From the NCBI GenBank assembly GCA_963762605.1, contig CAVXLJ010000019.1, positions 186,001 to 250,000 on the forward strand: a stretch of 64,000 nt of DNA. The letters are read 5' to 3'. Numbering within the stretch: the stretch's first letter is position 1; each line of letters begins with the position of its first letter. Origin of the DNA: CAVSRC01 sp963762605 (lineage in GTDB: Bacteria; Pseudomonadota; Alphaproteobacteria; Rhizobiales; Kaistiaceae). Positions 63,698 to 64,000 of the stretch are shown piece by piece. The position numbers and the translations under genes are program-made. The notes beneath the pieces are model-generated. The model worked only from the letters and a program-made list of their open reading frames with translations, made no database searches and was not told the DNA's origin.

Positions 63698-64000
63698 CTA
63701 GGGAGCGAAGTCCAGCTTCCATAAATAGAGTTCGCTATCTTCTGGAAGGAACAGGACATATTTCGAGCCCTTGCCGAAGATGAAGTTGTCCGGCAGCGGG
63801 GCAGACTGAGAGGGATAGTCCTTGTGGTTGATCTGTGCGGGGTCGGTCCAGATGTTGGCGGAGACCTGTAGCTTCTTCGAGAAGGCGCCAATTCTTGTGG
63901 CTGTGCCGATCCCGGCGACGAAGCCCAGCAGAAGCGACCCCTCGGGAATGTCGAGCCAAGCCGCGGCCTCGATGAGGACTCCCCGATGGTTCGCTCGAAA
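63698..64000 (-). CDS. unknown protein, C-terminal part (runs off window)
   Basis: One hundred codons are open from the window edge to TAG at 63698. The sequence (LIEAAAWLDIPEGSLLLGFVAGIGTAT, NFIFGKGSKYVLFLPEDSELYLWKLDF) is a soluble strand-rich domain that I do not recognise. It is AT-richer than the GTA genes and stops seven bases after g14 on the opposite strand, so it replaces g15 at this place. Confidence 0.6.
   Translation of the reverse strand, partial: FRANHRGVLIEAAAWLDIPEGSLLLGFVAGIGTATRIGAFSKKLQVSANIWTDPAQINHKDYPSQSAPLPDNFIFGKGSKYVLFLPEDSELYLWKLDFAP

Overview
The window reads as a chromosomal segment of a high-GC alphaproteobacterium of the order Hyphomicrobiales (Rhizobiales). The evidence is a Ros/MucR zinc-finger regulator, a free-standing DnaA C-terminal-like protein next to a DUF6456 protein, SufE, DUF5330, DUF1491 and DUF2336 proteins in typical rhizobial company, a CIRCE-controlled groESL operon, and an RcGTA-type gene transfer agent (GTA) cluster. 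Genus cannot be fixed from the sequence alone. No rRNA, tRNA or CRISPR array was seen.

Layout, 1-43 kb (mostly core genes). A truncated CPA2 cation/proton antiporter (1-960, minus) is followed by two c-di-GMP signalling proteins on the minus strand: one 5TM-PAS-GGDEF-EAL gene broken by a single-base frameshift, and one intact triple-PAS-GGDEF-EAL gene. Next come groES-groEL with CIRCE, an S9 oligopeptidase, and a ten-gene translationally coupled Mrp-type cation/proton antiporter operon (11.7-19.05 kb). A regulatory and small-protein block follows (MucR, DnaA-C-like, DUF6456, SufE, DUF5330, a peptidoglycan-binding protein, DUF1491, DUF2336). A cell-wall block has a DUF1254/DUF1214 pair, a class A PBP and an L,D-transpeptidase. 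Then come an acyl-carrier-like protein with a putative outer-membrane protein, a glycine-betaine/choline ABC transporter operon with one frameshifted permease, a UPF0260 protein and an RND efflux adaptor/pump pair. A small accessory island (40.3-43.0 kb) holds an intact IS5-family element with a -1 frameshift signal, a membrane protein of unknown function and the tail of an IS1595 transposase.

Layout, 43.0-63.7 kb (GTA locus). From a strong sigma70-type promoter at 43.09 kb the structural genes run in RcGTA order: small terminase-like protein, TerL, portal, small protein, HK97 prohead protease, capsid, adaptor, head closure, DUF3168 tail terminator, TP901-1 tail tube, g10, g10.1, short tape measure, DUF2460, DUF2163 and NlpC/P60. 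The last gene, g15, is not present downstream; an unrelated minus-strand gene begins there. The cluster is unusual in four ways. (1) It is interrupted between TerL and portal (aldo/keto reductase, toxin-antitoxin pair, DUF423) and between portal and protease (HNH-like toxin plus DUF2019, flavin disulfide reductase, L,D-transpeptidase, LysE exporter). (2) Pieces of the portal 3' end recur after the cargo modules. (3) Nearly every real gap between GTA genes carries one of two families of long palindromic repeats, and one repeat is read in frame inside the tail-chaperone gene. (4) Portal (twice), capsid (twice), adaptor, toxin and aldo/keto reductase genes each carry single-base frameshifts. This is either recent decay of the head genes or locally poor sequence quality.

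How the parts fit. The first 40 kb serve envelope, ion and osmotic homeostasis and second-messenger signalling. The GTA locus is a domesticated particle-production operon that appears to have become a landing site for small selfish or fitness cargo and for REP-like elements.
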